DNA of 64,000 nt from Planctomycetaceae bacterium (GTDB lineage: Bacteria; Planctomycetota; Planctomycetia; Pirellulales; Pirellulaceae): positions 1 to 64,000 of the forward strand of contig JAEUIQ010000007.1 in the NCBI GenBank assembly GCA_016794985.1, given 5' to 3'. Position numbers and translations under genes: made by a program. How positions within the stretch are numbered: the stretch's first letter is position 1; each line of letters begins with the position of its first letter. Positions 8,919 through 18,484 of the stretch are shown here, piece by piece. The notes under the pieces were generated by a model. It was given only the letters and a program-made list of their open reading frames with translations. It did no database searches and was not told where the DNA came from.

Positions 8919-10175
8919 ATGGATTGGCTGGCAACACTACCGATATTCGCGGCGATTGCCGTACTGATGCTGTTTTCAGCATTCTTCTCGGCCTCGGAAG
9001 CGGCTTTGTTCTACCTGCGCGATCGTGATCTCCGCCAACTTGGGCGCGGTGGTCCACGACAAATTGCCGTGGTCACTCTCTTGCAATCTCCAGAACGCGT
9101 TTTATCCGCGATCTTGTTTTGCAACTTGTTGGTCAATATGGCTACTTTCGCGCTGACTTCCATGATTTCACTGAGGCTGGAAGAATCGGGACAGACCGTT
9201 ACAGCTGTGGCTTTTGCGGTCGGAAGCTTGTTCGCCATTATCTTCTTTTCGGAAATGTTGCCGAAGTGTATTGCGGTTTTGACGCCACAGTCGTTTGCCG
9301 TCTTTTGTGCTACTCCAATTTCAATTGCGGTTCGCTTGGTTTCACCTCTTCTTCCCGCCTTGAACGCCGTCAATACGGTAACCATGCGTTTGATTTGGCC
9401 TGGCATGCAGAGTGAACCCTACTTGGCATTGAGTGATTTGGAGCGAGCCGTCCGCATGAGCGGATCAGACACGACTTTGGATCGCAATCAACAACGGGCT
9501 CTGGAGCATATCGTCGCATTGGCAGATCGACGAATTGATGAATGGATGCGTCCGAGCGGTAGTCTACCGAGATTTTCACCACCATTGACTTTGGAACAGT
9601 TGCGAGAAAGAAGTTGGGAAAGCCCCTACGTACTGATCTCCGAACCAGATTCGGACGAGATCGCCAAGTCCTTGTGGCTACCTGGACTGGCGACCAACCG
9701 TCAAAAGCGTCTGGATACTCTGGCAGATCCGGTTGTCTATGTACCGTGGTGCACGTCCGTGGCAACCGTAATCGAACGATTGCGCAAAGAGAATTTGCAA
9801 GTCGCGGCAGTTGTCAACGAGCATGGTCAGACCATTGGTGTATTAACTTTAGACGACATCTTTGACACCATTTTCACGACCGCTGCGAGTCGTGAAGCGG
9901 ACGACACGGACGAGCCGAGCATCCGAGTGGTCGAGAGCGGACAATGGGAAGTCAGTGGCTTGACAAGCTTGCGAATGTTGGGACGCGAGCTGGGAGTGCG
10001 GCTGCCCGAGAGCCGCAACGTGACGGTTCGCGGGGTAATTCAAGAAGTGTTGCAGCGAATTGCCCGCTCGGGTGACACCTGCCAATGGGGACCGCTCGAT
10101 TTTGCCGTCACCGATGCGCCGCTGCGTGGACGGATGCGGGTCCTGGTTCGAATTCGTGAAGTGGAGGACCGATAG
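8919..10175 (+). CDS. CNNM/DUF21 transmembrane protein with CBS domains and CorC-type C-terminus
   Basis: The N-terminal DUF21/CNNM membrane domain (about 1-180) has the FFSASEAALFYL motif and the conserved FxEMLPK stretch. A CBS region follows (about 250-330, with VVNEHGQTIGVLTLDDIFDTIF). A CorC_HlyC-like C-terminal domain (about 345-415) begins with WEVSGLTSLRMLGRELGV. Such proteins are linked to magnesium or cobalt efflux and to membrane ion homeostasis. The ATG at 8919 starts directly at the first membrane helix; the TTG two codons earlier is less likely. It lies 33 bp after the permease gene and 3 bp before the next CNNM gene, so the three probably form an operon. Confidence 0.85.
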   Translation: MDWLATLPIFAAIAVLMLFSAFFSASEAALFYLRDRDLRQLGRGGPRQIAVVTLLQSPERVLSAILFCNLLVNMATFALTSMISLRLEESGQTVTAVAFAVGSLFAIIFFSEMLPKCIAVLTPQSFAVFCATPISIAVRLVSPLLPALNAVNTVTMRLIWPGMQSEPYLALSDLERAVRMSGSDTTLDRNQQRALEHIVALADRRIDEWMRPSGSLPRFSPPLTLEQLRERSWESPYVLISEPDSDEIAKSLWLPGLATNRQKRLDTLADPVVYVPWCTSVATVIERLRKENLQVAAVVNEHGQTIGVLTLDDIFDTIFTTAASREADDTDEPSIRVVESGQWEVSGLTSLRMLGRELGVRLPESRNVTVRGVIQEVLQRIARSGDTCQWGPLDFAVTDAPLRGRMRVLVRIREVEDR

Positions 10176-10178
10176 ACC

Positions 10179-11156
10179 ATGGTTGGTATCGTCATCCTCT
10201 TGATCGGATTGGCCTTCAGTTCACTGTTTAGCGGCAGTGAAACCGGATTCTACCGAGCGACGCGGGCGCGTTGGGTATTGGATGGCAAAGCGGGCGATCG
10301 TTTTGCCCGAGTTCTGCTGTGGTGGGCGAACAATCCCGCCGTTTTCGTGTCAAACATTCTCATCGGCAACAACATGGCCAACTACGTGATTACGTTAGGC
10401 AGCGTGTTGGCGGTACAGTCGTTTTTGACGAACGACTCCGAATCGCTCGAGTTGATCTCGGCCATCGCTCTAACGCCGATCGTGTTTGTCTATGGCGAAT
10501 CGTTACCCAAGCAATTGTTCCTCAAGGCTCCCAACCGACTGTTGCGGTTGGTGGTTCCTTTCCTCGTCATCGTCAACGTGGTGTTGTTGCCGGCGGTTTT
10601 AGTCCTTTGGTTATTGGGCCGAGTTCTGGAAGCGATCGTCGGCAAGAGCCCTGAACGTGTCCAGTCGCGTTTGGCCAGACAAGAGCTGATTAACATGTTT
10701 CGCGAAGGACATACTGCAGGACTACTGGAGCCAGTTCAATTGTCATTGGCTCAGAACTTCTTCGACATGGTCGAGAAAACCCTTGATTCTGTGATTATTC
10801 CTCTCAACCGAGTCATCTCGGTCAAACAAGGCAGCGCCATAACCGATGCGCTCGAAGTGGCCCGACGACATCAACTGGCCAGTCTGCCGGTTGCTGACAG
10901 GCACGGGCAATTGGTGGGATACGTGTTGGTTGGGGAGCTCTTGCTTACGCGACCGAATTCCGAAGTTTCCGCTCAACATGAGTTTGTGAGAATTCATCAG
11001 TCAAGCTCTTTGGCGAAATCGTTGATTGAAATGCAATCTGCGGATGCCGAGTTAGCATTGGTTGTCGACGATCAACAGAACGTTCGTGGACTCTTGTCGA
11101 TTCAACGCTTGCACGAGCAATTGTTTGCCGGATCATTAGCGCGGTGGAGAAAGTAA
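10179..11156 (+). CDS. Second CNNM/DUF21 protein with CBS domains
   Basis: A 325-residue paralogue of its upstream neighbour. The DUF21 membrane domain has LFSGSETGFYRATRARW (about 16-33) and YGESLPKQLFLKAP (about 105-118). A CBS pair follows (about 205-315, with VADRHGQLVGYVLVGELL and VVDDQQNVRGLLSIQRL). It lacks the CorC_HlyC-like domain of the upstream protein, hence its shorter length. A ribosome site (gtggagg) lies inside the end of the previous gene. The tandem arrangement suggests that the two proteins form a heteromeric complex, as proposed for paired CNNM genes; this is inference. Confidence 0.85.
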   Translation: MVGIVILLIGLAFSSLFSGSETGFYRATRARWVLDGKAGDRFARVLLWWANNPAVFVSNILIGNNMANYVITLGSVLAVQSFLTNDSESLELISAIALTPIVFVYGESLPKQLFLKAPNRLLRLVVPFLVIVNVVLLPAVLVLWLLGRVLEAIVGKSPERVQSRLARQELINMFREGHTAGLLEPVQLSLAQNFFDMVEKTLDSVIIPLNRVISVKQGSAITDALEVARRHQLASLPVADRHGQLVGYVLVGELLLTRPNSEVSAQHEFVRIHQSSSLAKSLIEMQSADAELALVVDDQQNVRGLLSIQRLHEQLFAGSLARWRK

Positions 11157-11195
11157 CCAAATCTATGGTCGCCCCCAAACGAAGCGGTTGATTCG

Positions 11196-14100
11196 TTATT
11201 GCAACGGTTGGGTGGCGCGGAGATAGGCAAACAGGTCGCGAATCTCTTGCTCCGTCAAGGACTGGAGCAGTCCGTTGGGCATTAGAGAGTGCGGGACAGC
11301 CGACAAATCATCGATTTCGTCACGAGATAAAACATAGGTCTCCGCGCTAGCTCCCCTCAAGACCACCACACGATTATCCTGATCAACCACAAATCCCGAG
11401 AGTACGCGACCATCATTCGTTGCCACAATCGTATTCTCATACCCTTCCCGTATTTCGGCGCTCGGATTGATGATATGTACCAACAGTCTTTGTAGGTCAT
11501 CCCTTTGGTAATTCGTTAAGTCTGGGCCCACGGTTTGACCCTCACCAAACAAGAGATGACATTTGCCGCAATTCGCCGTATAAAGTTGTTTGCCGCGATA
11601 CGGATTCCCGGCTGCGGTTGCCAAGAGTCGATCAACCTTTTCGATCTCGGTCTGCATGTCGGCGGTGGTTGCACCGGGTAATGTGCCCCAACGCTGTTGG
11701 ATCTTTTCTTGAATCTTAGGATCCGAGTGCAGCGACATTCGGCGTAGGATGGCTGCTGAGACAGCGGTTGCATCTCCTTGTCCTTCTTCCAGGGCAACCA
11801 AGAAAGACAATGTCCAATTTGCCCGTGATGCGCAGATCGATTGAATCAAAGCCTGTTCCGTTGGCGGCTTCTCTTTGTAGCTTGCCAACAGCTTTGTGGC
11901 GATGGAGGGTTCTTCAAAGGATGTCAGCGTTAACAAAGCCGCATGGCGAACTCGATCGTCGGCAGTTTGTTGTGCTATATCAAGCAAGGAATCGATGGTT
12001 TCAGGTCTCCTCAAATCGCCCAGCACTTCTAAAAGTTGAATTCTAATGGCCGGATCTGCTTGGGAGTCTTTCAGAACTTGCAACGCTTCGGACACAGCTG
12101 CCGAGTCGTTTAACCTCAGTCTTAGAGTCAAGGAACCACCACCAACTTCAACCATTGCCTGTGTTAGTTCCTGAGGCAGGGCAGCCAGCGAGCGACCTTG
12201 AAATGCTGCCTCAAACCCTTTTAGCAGTAATTCGCGGAGGTTCGGCTCCGGCGCTTGTCGCAGCAAGCGAGCGCAGGCCAATAAATCGCGTTGAGATCCG
12301 GATTGTGCGAAGCGTCGCATCAATCGCTCAATAATCACGTGCTGAACCAAGGGCTGCTGCCAAAGCGGTGTACTCTCGAACATTCCCAGGACAGCAGCGG
12401 GATCTTCACTGACCTTGGCTTCGACGGCCCACCACAACAGTAATGGCAAATGAAGATCGTTTAAATCTTCGCCGTGCAATAACAACGACTGGATGATCGG
12501 CAAAGCTTGCGCGGCGACCAACCGCTTGGCAGAGCACGCCAATTGGCTGCGGACTTCGACGTTCGCTTCTGACATTGATAGGTCAATCAGGGCGAGTAGC
12601 AAGTTGTTCGATACTTGCCCAGCGTCGCAGCTCAACCGCACGGTCCATAATCGTACAAAGGGATCAGGGTGAGACAACAACTGAAGCGCCGTTTCATCAT
12701 TCAATCCGCCGACGGCGTTCAGAGCCCATAGACAGTCCAGTGGGTATGGGGTCTCATTCTGCTCCAACAGCTTTCGTAGCGGAGCACACAACGAATCTGA
12801 TTTAATCTCTGCAATGATCCGCAAGGCGGTTTCTCGGTGCCACCGATTCGGCGATTGCAATGCCGCTAGTAGCTCAGCACCTGCTTGGAATGAAGGCCGA
12901 ATGACATCGCGAGGATTTCCGTCTGCCGCTTTTGCGGTAATACGATAAATTCGTCCACTGGCACGATCGACTCGGCCTTGGTAATGACTCGCGTGATCGA
13001 TTCGTTGCTCGTAGAAATCTGCGACGTAGATGGAGCCATCAGGGCCGGTTTGAAGGTGGACGGGCCGACACCACGTATCGTCAGTGGTCCAAGCATGGCC
13101 TACGTCGCGAGTTCGAAAAGACGAGCCTTGCGGTTGTCGTTCGGAAATCGTGATGTGCCCCTGCAATGGTGCCACGCCGAACATTTTGCCATGATAGTTT
13201 TGCGGCAGAGCCGTAGCTTCATAGATCAACAAGTCGTGTGTGAATCTTGCCACACTGTGATGCTGCATTTGCGAGAAGTAGCCAAAGGTGTATGGGTTGG
13301 ACAACTCGCCATGTTTCCCAAAGCCTTTTTGATAGTATCCGCCTTGGACAAAATGAAAGCCGCGAGTATCTCCGCCGTTATGTCCTGAGAAGATACGCCC
13401 CTGACTATCGAATTCGACCCCAAAAGAATTGCCGCCTCCTTCGGCGAAAATCTCGTACCGTTGTAGTTCCGGATGGTATCTCCAAATGGCTTGCCCTAAA
13501 GAACGAACCGGGGGTTGTTTACTATCCGGACGTTTGACGGAGCCTGTTACCGTGCTGCCGTGAGCGCCGTATAGCCAACCGTCTGGTCCCCAACGCAAAC
13601 TGTTGGCGATCGAATGTGAATCTTCGATCCCAAAACCGGCTAAGTGAACTTCGGGATCGCCGTCCGGTCGGTCATCGTTGTCGCGATCGGGATAATACAA
13701 CAAGTACGGTGGATTCAAAACCCACAAGCCATCTCGTCCAAACGCAAACGATGAAACCAAACTCAAGCCATCGACAAACGTCTGCTGTTCTTCGAAGTAG
13801 CCATCTCCATCGCGGTCTTCGTGAATTGTGATTTTATCCTCGCCGCGAAAATGATTTGGCGGTGCCGGTGGAACTCGATCATAGACCGTGCGGAGAAACT
13901 TATCACGACTAACGGCCGTAAGGCCGGCCGGATTCGGATACTGAAGATATTGCACAACCCAAAGTCGCCCATGTTCGTCAAATTTGAATGATAACGGTTG
14001 TCCAATGTCTGGGTCACCGAGCGCCAGTTCTACTCGCAAGTCTTCCGGCGTCCTGAAGTGAGTCAACGCTTGTTGCGGACTCAGAGGCCCAATTTCATTG

Positions 14101-14786
14101 TCCAATTGTTTCAGGGTCGCTCGTGTTGCTTTGGCATCGGCCAATTCGCTGAAACTGGGCAATCGTTCGATCTGCTCCGGCCTGCGACTCCCTTGAGGGT
14201 CGTCCCCGGCACGATGCTCCCAATCGCCAGTCAGACGGATTGCATGTTCAAGGCCAAATAGTACCGGTGCTGCCACGTTGAAATTGGTTCGCGCGTCGTT
14301 CTGGAATACTCGAATCGCAATCAAGTTTGGTTGGTTTGTGAGTACCAACCGCGACGGAATTGAAAAATATTCTTCGTGTCCTAAGCCGCTGCGGAACTCA
14401 GGTGGAAATGTACCAAATCCTCCAATCAGGACTCCGTTAAAGTAGACCTCGCGAGCGTCGTCCACGGCTTCCACGTAAAGTTCCAAATCGTGGCCCGACC
14501 AAGCTTCTGGGGTCATCACCGCGCAGCGATACCAAGCATACCCCTCGCGCAGATGCTCCCGTCCAGTGGGTGGTTCCTTCCACGCTGCGGGAATCGAAAC
14601 TCGATTCCAGTGATCTGGTTCCTGATTCTGAAATGAATCTGAATTCGTTACACAGTATTCGAACGGTGCCACGAAGTTGCCAAAAACGACGACCCAACCT
14701 AGCATCCAGAGCTTCACGGGACATCTCATCAAGTTCGAGAACCGAGACGCGTGAATCGCCCAACGCGAACTCACGGCTTGGATCAA
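11196..14786 (-). CDS. PVC-type heme-binding CxxCH protein with beta-propeller and HEAT repeats
   Basis: A 1196-residue exported protein. Order: hydrophobic export segment (about 25-40); a galactose-binding-like jelly roll (about 50-190; it resembles the sugar-binding domain of beta-galactosidases, with WYRCAVMTPEAW and VYFNGVLIGGFG); a membrane-bound-dehydrogenase-type beta propeller (about 230-620); HEAT repeats (about 640-1040); and a C-terminal cytochrome c domain with CGKCH at 1073-1077 and a Met ligand candidate near 1169 (SLMPNG). Such proteins are greatly expanded in Planctomycetes and are presumed to oxidise sugars or sulfated sugars in the periplasm, passing electrons to the heme. 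The TTG start is supported by AAAGG upstream; ATG at 14729 is an alternative. Confidence 0.85.
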   Translation of the reverse strand: MIQAVSSRWAIHASRFSNLMRCPVKLWMLGWVVVFGNFVAPFEYCVTNSDSFQNQEPDHWNRVSIPAAWKEPPTGREHLREGYAWYRCAVMTPEAWSGHDLELYVEAVDDAREVYFNGVLIGGFGTFPPEFRSGLGHEEYFSIPSRLVLTNQPNLIAIRVFQNDARTNFNVAAPVLFGLEHAIRLTGDWEHRAGDDPQGSRRPEQIERLPSFSELADAKATRATLKQLDNEIGPLSPQQALTHFRTPEDLRVELALGDPDIGQPLSFKFDEHGRLWVVQYLQYPNPAGLTAVSRDKFLRTVYDRVPPAPPNHFRGEDKITIHEDRDGDGYFEEQQTFVDGLSLVSSFAFGRDGLWVLNPPYLLYYPDRDNDDRPDGDPEVHLAGFGIEDSHSIANSLRWGPDGWLYGAHGSTVTGSVKRPDSKQPPVRSLGQAIWRYHPELQRYEIFAEGGGNSFGVEFDSQGRIFSGHNGGDTRGFHFVQGGYYQKGFGKHGELSNPYTFGYFSQMQHHSVARFTHDLLIYEATALPQNYHGKMFGVAPLQGHITISERQPQGSSFRTRDVGHAWTTDDTWCRPVHLQTGPDGSIYVADFYEQRIDHASHYQGRVDRASGRIYRITAKAADGNPRDVIRPSFQAGAELLAALQSPNRWHRETALRIIAEIKSDSLCAPLRKLLEQNETPYPLDCLWALNAVGGLNDETALQLLSHPDPFVRLWTVRLSCDAGQVSNNLLLALIDLSMSEANVEVRSQLACSAKRLVAAQALPIIQSLLLHGEDLNDLHLPLLLWWAVEAKVSEDPAAVLGMFESTPLWQQPLVQHVIIERLMRRFAQSGSQRDLLACARLLRQAPEPNLRELLLKGFEAAFQGRSLAALPQELTQAMVEVGGGSLTLRLRLNDSAAVSEALQVLKDSQADPAIRIQLLEVLGDLRRPETIDSLLDIAQQTADDRVRHAALLTLTSFEEPSIATKLLASYKEKPPTEQALIQSICASRANWTLSFLVALEEGQGDATAVSAAILRRMSLHSDPKIQEKIQQRWGTLPGATTADMQTEIEKVDRLLATAAGNPYRGKQLYTANCGKCHLLFGEGQTVGPDLTNYQRDDLQRLLVHIINPSAEIREGYENTIVATNDGRVLSGFVVDQDNRVVVLRGASAETYVLSRDEIDDLSAVPHSLMPNGLLQSLTEQEIRDLFAYLRATQPLQ

Positions 14787-14906
14787 CGATAACCTTTACT
14801 ACCTAAGACGTCAAACACGAGCCGCAATCGAGGACTCGATTCAAACAACGTAACTACTGTAGCTGGCTCTGGAAGGCCCTTTAGTGATCTGCGTGAAGCC
14901 TGTGAA

Positions 14907-16358
14907 CTAAACGCGTGGACGCCGGCCACGCCGAGCCAACATGCCCATGGTGAAAAGTAACAGCACGCCCCCGGACCCTGGTTCGGGGACGGCTGTCATT
15001 CGCCAAGACAGGGCGAAACTGGACGAGAAACTCGACAAATTGTCCACTCGCATCCGATAGGTTCCGGAATTCAGCGAGCTCAGCGAGATGTGTTCCAAGT
15101 TATCTACCGGACTATTGCTGAAGTCGATCACGTTGTTCGAAGAGTCCAACAGCGATAGGCTCAAATTCGACAACGTCGCCGCGGGGAGGAAGTTAGCGCC
15201 CGCATCCGTATCGGTGACTTGAATATTCCAATTCAGCATCATCGAGATATCTTGTACTCCGCCACTCCCGACCGCAAACTCGTAAAACATCGATGTATTG
15301 CCCGCCAATGAGGATTCGTAATCCCAGCCATTCAAACCAATTTGCGAGGTTGGTGTCGATAGATGCCCGTTGAACTGGCCGCCTTGCATCGTGTAGTAGC
15401 TGTTGCGGATATTGAGTTGGCCTGCTCCGTACGTTTCGTCCAATGGACGAGTGTTGGTTCGGTCCCAATTCATCCCCGCCTCCTTGGTGGCGCCGGACAT
15501 GAGGATCGACTTGATCACTTCCGGACGCCGTGCGTCGGCGGCATTGGCCCCCAAAGTGTCGGCCTTGGCATGCAGAAGAGTGGCCGCCGAACTAACAATG
15601 GCCGTGGAAAAGCTGGTGTAATCCATCCCAGTGCCCTCGTTCAATGAAACGACAATGTCCGGCTTCACACGACCGTTTCCGTACAAGTTCGTAAAACCCC
15701 GAGAGAAATTCTTGGTGCTCTGAGTCGATAGTCCCACGGAAATGGAGTTGTAGCCTTGGGTAAACAAACGAGGCAACACGGTTGTGTCATTGTCCGTACC
15801 AACAACCACTGTCGTCCCACTTTGATTGATGTAGTAGTCCATTCGCATCAAGTAGTTGACCGCATTCGCCTCGGAAACATCCGCAGTTCTGGCAACATAA
15901 GAATGGTTGGAAACGCGAAAGTTCTCCGTCAATGGAGTTCCACCGCCGCCGGGGGCCAATCGCGAGTTGATCCAACTTCCGGCTTCAAAGACAGAGATGT
16001 TGGTAACGCCCGGTGCCATGCTGGATGAATTGCCGAAGTAATATTGGCCCACCGTTAACGCATGGGAAGAATTGCCATTGGTCGCCCCTGAACCTTCGAG
16101 AATTGTCTTTCCCGAGAACTGGGAGTTGGTCGTGTCGGGCATGTATCGGTTGGCCGCTCCGAAACTTGCTTCCACCAATGCCACATTGACGCCCGCGCCG
16201 GTTTCCAGGCTCCCGCCCAACTCGGTCGCCAATTGGTTGTACCCAACGGCCGCCTTGTAAGGTTGAGCAAAGACGGCTTCAGGGAGAAACATTGCCAAAC
16301 CAACTATTGCTCCCAGGTACATCAAAGACACGAGCCGTGAACGTCGGATTGCAAACAT
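14907..16358 (-). CDS. PEP-CTERM subtilase-like protein
   Basis: A 483-residue exported protein. The signal peptide ends near PEAVFAQ (about 32). The C-terminus is a PEP-CTERM sorting tail: VPEPGS, a hydrophobic stretch and RRGRR, so an exosortase elsewhere should process it. The body resembles an S8 subtilase. SSHALTVGQYYFG followed by GVTNISVFEA fits the His motif, and TSFSTAIVSSAATLLHA fits the Ser motif. The usual Asp motif reads VNVALVEASF, with Glu in place of Asp. A beta-sandwich (about 340-450) precedes the tail. Activity is uncertain. It lies 120 bp downstream of nothing on its own strand except cysC, and is probably a separate unit. Confidence 0.65.
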   Translation of the reverse strand: MFAIRRSRLVSLMYLGAIVGLAMFLPEAVFAQPYKAAVGYNQLATELGGSLETGAGVNVALVEASFGAANRYMPDTTNSQFSGKTILEGSGATNGNSSHALTVGQYYFGNSSSMAPGVTNISVFEAGSWINSRLAPGGGGTPLTENFRVSNHSYVARTADVSEANAVNYLMRMDYYINQSGTTVVVGTDNDTTVLPRLFTQGYNSISVGLSTQSTKNFSRGFTNLYGNGRVKPDIVVSLNEGTGMDYTSFSTAIVSSAATLLHAKADTLGANAADARRPEVIKSILMSGATKEAGMNWDRTNTRPLDETYGAGQLNIRNSYYTMQGGQFNGHLSTPTSQIGLNGWDYESSLAGNTSMFYEFAVGSGGVQDISMMLNWNIQVTDTDAGANFLPAATLSNLSLSLLDSSNNVIDFSNSPVDNLEHISLSSLNSGTYRMRVDNLSSFSSSFALSWRMTAVPEPGSGGVLLLFTMGMLARRGRRPRV

Positions 16359-16531
16359 TGTTGAACTCGCCAGTTCGAATTGTTGGTTGGAGAGAAAAAG
16401 CCACGAACACAGCCGCGGGGTCGAGAGGCCCTCTGGGACCGTTAGTTTAGCCTAATCGACGATCGAATAAATGCAAGTTTACAGAGTCCCGAACAACGCT
16501 GGGGCAGGCCTAAAACAAAGACTTGAGTCAT

Positions 16532-17206
16532 TTAGCCCTCGCCCTTGGTCGACCTGACTTTGCCGATGCCTCTCAGGTAATCGATCACAACACCCGCCAG
16601 TTCCCCTACGGTCGCCTCCGTGGTTCGCAGCGAGATCTCGGGCTGCAGCGGGGGTTCGTAAGGTGAGTCGATGCCCGTAAAGTTCTTGATTTCCCCCTTC
16701 AAAGCCTTCCGGTACAGTCCTTTCGGGTCGCGAGATTGGCAAACTTCAAACGGTGTATCGACGAAGACTTCCACGAAATCTCCGGGCCCTCCAGCGACCT
16801 CGATTTGACGCCGGACCCGATCACGATCGATTCGGAACGGACTGATAAACGCCGTGGTGGCGATCAGCCCCGCACTACAAAATAACTCGGCGACGGCCCC
16901 AATTCGGCGGATGTTTTCTTGCCGATCCAGGGCTCCAAAACCGAGTCCAAACCGGCGAGCGAATTCTTCGCCGTACTCCGGCAGCAGTAATTCGTAACTT
17001 GGATTCAACCCTAATCGCACGTTATCGCCATCCAATACAAAACTGGGGCAACCCAGTTCGTTCAATTGTTGGTCCACGGCATTGGCGATAGTGCTTTTTC
17101 CGCTACCGCTAAGGCCGGTAAACCACAAAACTACCCCGCGAGGTCGCCGAACCTGATGTTGGTGCCAAGTCACGAGTGTCGGATCTGGGGCGGGGTCTTG
17201 GGTCAT
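16532..17206 (-). CDS. cysC: Adenylylsulfate (APS) kinase
   Basis: A 224-residue APS kinase. The P-loop GLSGSGKST lies at 31-39, followed by the typical FVLDGDNVRLGLN (substrate-loop region), NIRRIGAVAELF, and TTAFISPFRIDRDRVR. The DTPFEVCQSRDPKGLYRKA stretch is the family DxxlevCexRDpKGLYkkA motif, and TGIDSPYEPP is the lid region. The enzyme phosphorylates APS to PAPS in the cytoplasm for sulfate assimilation or sulfation. No cysN/cysD lies nearby. It is downstream of the TPMT-like methyltransferase on the same strand with a 12-bp gap, suggesting cotranscription with the methyltransferase and GNAT genes. Confidence 0.95.
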   Translation of the reverse strand: MTQDPAPDPTLVTWHQHQVRRPRGVVLWFTGLSGSGKSTIANAVDQQLNELGCPSFVLDGDNVRLGLNPSYELLLPEYGEEFARRFGLGFGALDRQENIRRIGAVAELFCSAGLIATTAFISPFRIDRDRVRRQIEVAGGPGDFVEVFVDTPFEVCQSRDPKGLYRKALKGEIKNFTGIDSPYEPPLQPEISLRTTEATVGELAGVVIDYLRGIGKVRSTKGEG

Positions 17207-17218
17207 ACAAACACCTTC

Positions 17219-17833
17219 CTAAGCCTGGAAGTCTGCGGCGCGCCGGAGTTCGCAGGCCCATTCGTGCAAACCCGCCGGATGGTCGACTCGTCCGAGGACG
17301 GGGCTCCAGATCCAAGTCTCGGACCCAAACAGTTCCCGCATTCTTCCCAGAGGACAGGCAAACGGCGGGCCTTGTGGCTGCGTGGTCTGCATGAACATCG
17401 CAAACAGACTCCCGCCTGGTCTTAACCACTGGGCCAGCTTCCGTTCGTAAGCCGACCATAAACTCGGGTGCAACGCGCAGAGACAAGTCTGTTCGTAAAT
17501 CGCATCAAAACGATTCTTCGGGTCATACGTCAAGACATCGGTTTGCACCAACTCGATCGGCAGCCGATTCTTTGCCGTCACTTTTTTTAGATGCTGGATT
17601 GCGGCGTCGGCATAATCTAGAGCGGTGACACTGAACCCGGCCTCCGCCAAAGCAATGACTTCGTGTCCACGGCCACAGCCTGGGATCAAAACGGTACGCC
17701 ACTGTTCCTGTCGTGCCCGATCGAGCAACCAATCCAATCCTGGGCTGGCTTGACCGCGATCCCAACCTGTCGTTCCGTCGGCATAGCGACGTTGCCAGTA
17801 GGCGGCCGGTAGTGCATCTTGCTGCAAGTTCAT
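17219..17833 (-). CDS. SAM-dependent methyltransferase, thiopurine S-methyltransferase-like
   Basis: A 204-residue class I methyltransferase. Motif I is VLIPGCGRGHEVIALAEAG, followed by acidic ALDYADAAIQ. WQRRYADGTTGWDRGQASPGL at the N-terminus is the TPMT-family signature for small thiol/halide methyltransferases, and FDAIYEQTCLCALHP matches the TPMT motif after beta 4. The frame is open further upstream, but the ATG at 17833 is chosen because the family begins at this point and because the stop of the upstream GNAT gene overlaps it by 4 bp (ATGA), a classic translational coupling. Likely substrate: small thiols or xenobiotics; the exact one is unknown. Confidence 0.85.
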   Translation of the reverse strand: MNLQQDALPAAYWQRRYADGTTGWDRGQASPGLDWLLDRARQEQWRTVLIPGCGRGHEVIALAEAGFSVTALDYADAAIQHLKKVTAKNRLPIELVQTDVLTYDPKNRFDAIYEQTCLCALHPSLWSAYERKLAQWLRPGGSLFAMFMQTTQPQGPPFACPLGRMRELFGSETWIWSPVLGRVDHPAGLHEWACELRRAADFQA

Positions 17834-18279
17834 AAGTCTGTCTGATACATCACATAAGGCAATGGTGTCATTCCGAGCCGCTCGTAGACCGATCTGGCCT
17901 TCGAGTTTTCGTGCTCCACATAGAGCCGCATGACTTTGACATGTTGCTGCTTTGCCATTTCGACGGCCGTGGCATACATCTGCCGAAAACAGCCCATTCC
18001 ACGATGGCTTTCGACCACATAGACGGACTGAATGTACCAAATGTCGGTATTTCGCCAATCCGACCATTCTTTGGTGATCAACAAACTACCAACGACAAAA
18101 CCGTCGTCTTCTGCCACCAGATAGAACCCCCGACCAGCGTCTTGAAACACGGCCTGAACCCCGGCATGGACCGTGGCCTTGTCCAACACCTTCTGCTCGG
18201 TTTCCCAGGCCATTTTGATTTGAAATTCCGCGATCGCATTGACCTCGTGAAGCTCAGCCAAGCGTATTCGTAGTGACAT
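17830..18279 (-). CDS. GNAT family N-acetyltransferase
   Basis: A 149-residue single-domain GNAT protein. The acetyl-CoA binding motif A is YIQSVYVVESHRGMGCFRQM (about 93-112), where V-x-x-x-x-R-G-x-G binds the pyrophosphate. LYVEHENSKARSVYERLGM is motif B, including the terminal LGM of many GNATs. It acetylates an amine in the cytoplasm; the substrate is unknown. The gene is first in a minus-strand run with the methyltransferase (4-bp overlap) and cysC. A ribosome site (AAGGGAAG) lies just upstream of its ATG. Confidence 0.88.
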   Translation of the reverse strand: MSLRIRLAELHEVNAIAEFQIKMAWETEQKVLDKATVHAGVQAVFQDAGRGFYLVAEDDGFVVGSLLITKEWSDWRNTDIWYIQSVYVVESHRGMGCFRQMYATAVEMAKQQHVKVMRLYVEHENSKARSVYERLGMTPLPYVMYQTDL

Positions 18280-18484
18280 AATCTTCCCTTTCTGGACGTT
18301 GTAATTGATGTTAACGAACGCAAGCCGGTTCTGTCAGGACACACCATTCGAGAGTCGCATCGACCCGAGCAGGTTCGTTCGAACGCACATCTTCATCTCG
18401 TATTCCTCTCGAACTCATGATGGAATAGATTTCCTTTGTGGATCGAGCTACCTTGGCGTTCTTCCACGAATCGGATGATGGTCA

